From Hemicentrotus pulcherrimus (lineage: Eukaryota > Echinodermata > Echinoidea > Camarodonta > Strongylocentrotidae), in assembly GCA_003118195.1 (NCBI GenBank), contig BEXV01000481.1, positions 3,416 to 19,190 on the forward strand: a DNA stretch of 15,775 nucleotides, written 5' to 3'. Below are positions 15,322 through 15,775 of this stretch, one piece after another. The notes beneath the pieces are model-generated. The model worked only from the letters and a program-made list of their open reading frames with translations, was not told where the DNA came from and ran no database searches. The position numbers and the translations under genes are program-made. The first letter of the stretch is position 1, and the number at the start of each line of letters is the position of its first letter.

Positions 15322-15775
15322 GGAAATATAAACAAACAACTTTCTAGTGACGACGGTGACCCCTAAATTGAGAGAGAAACGTATCTTGTCTCATTTTTTG
15401 GGTATTTATTTTTGTACTTTTTATGAAGGAAGTGATATTTTTCACACCGAGTTTCGATTTTTTTTCTTTTCTGCGGTGTGGACAGAATGCGACACCCTAG
15501 CGGGATTCTAAGAATGAACTGCCCGAGTTTTCTCTTTCTGTTTTAATGTGTTTAATGTTTTTATTTTATTCTGTTCATGTCATATGAAAATGCATTATTA
15601 TCAATGTTGGTTTCTTTTTTGAGCAATTTAAAATTCGGGTGTTTAGTGAGTGAATCCTGATGGTATAATAATGAAATCTACACCAAATAAACATATTTCA
15701 ATTACTAACAAATCAGAATAATTATTGTAGACTCCTAAAGCCTCTTCTTCTTTTCCTGTTTATTCTTCTTCTCTT
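15322..15775. other. Unique DNA to the window end, no gene seen
   Basis: AT-rich with T runs. It closes in a CTTCTTCTTTTCCTG-type pyrimidine stretch (about 15741-15775) reminiscent of the tracts near 3.4-4.0 kb. No coding or repeat call is supported. Confidence 0.4.

Overview
The window looks like AT-rich, repeat-laden nuclear DNA from an animal. I could not support any complete protein-coding gene, rRNA or functional tRNA gene. No open frame has a recognisable domain. The longer ones fall in low-complexity DNA: ATC, CT, TTC and AT repeats read as poly-His/Asp/Ser, Ser-Leu or Ile-Tyr. The style of the repeats (hAT elements ending GCGTAGCCAGG, fold-back elements containing CTGTTTCATAAAACTTGT, elements ending TTAA-AGG, retrotransposon 3' tails of the TTTATT/(TTTGA)n kind) resembles marine invertebrate deuterostomes, perhaps an echinoderm. 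That placement is an inference from repeat style, not a proven identification.

Layout. 1-2860 is mostly unique AT-rich DNA with a GA and an AT microsatellite and one CpG-richer patch (about 1097-1395). 2862-3030 holds a decayed tRNA-derived SINE. 3282-4100 is a very diverged tandem array: four copies of a core (GTTAGAGGCGAGAA ... GACCTAGATTATAAATTC) separated by pyrimidine-only tracts. 4261-4620 is a CpG-dense, non-repetitive block with open frames on both strands and a cluster of good developmental transcription-factor motifs; it is the best candidate for functional conserved DNA here. 5103-5563 is a large ATC-family microsatellite. 6476-7205 is a second diverged repeat family, split by a 150-bp fold-back MITE. 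8701-9012 is a two-copy 120-bp duplication.

The right-hand part is a transposon graveyard. 10357-10722 is a TTAA-type element-like segment with two perfect hairpins. Retrotransposon 3' ends lie on the minus strand at about 11638-11735, 12443-12720 and 13749-13850. 13961-15140 is a nest: an outer TTAA-flanked element with imperfect TIRs encloses a 431-bp non-autonomous hAT element (16-bp TIRs, 8-bp target duplication, three internal repeats) and a second TTAA-flanked MITE of 197 bp.

Possible exons, supported only by splice-like signals, are noted at 8050-8136 (+) and 15210-15319 (-). The window is best read as intergenic or intronic DNA with scattered regulatory candidates. The single ambiguous base (N) is at 12003.
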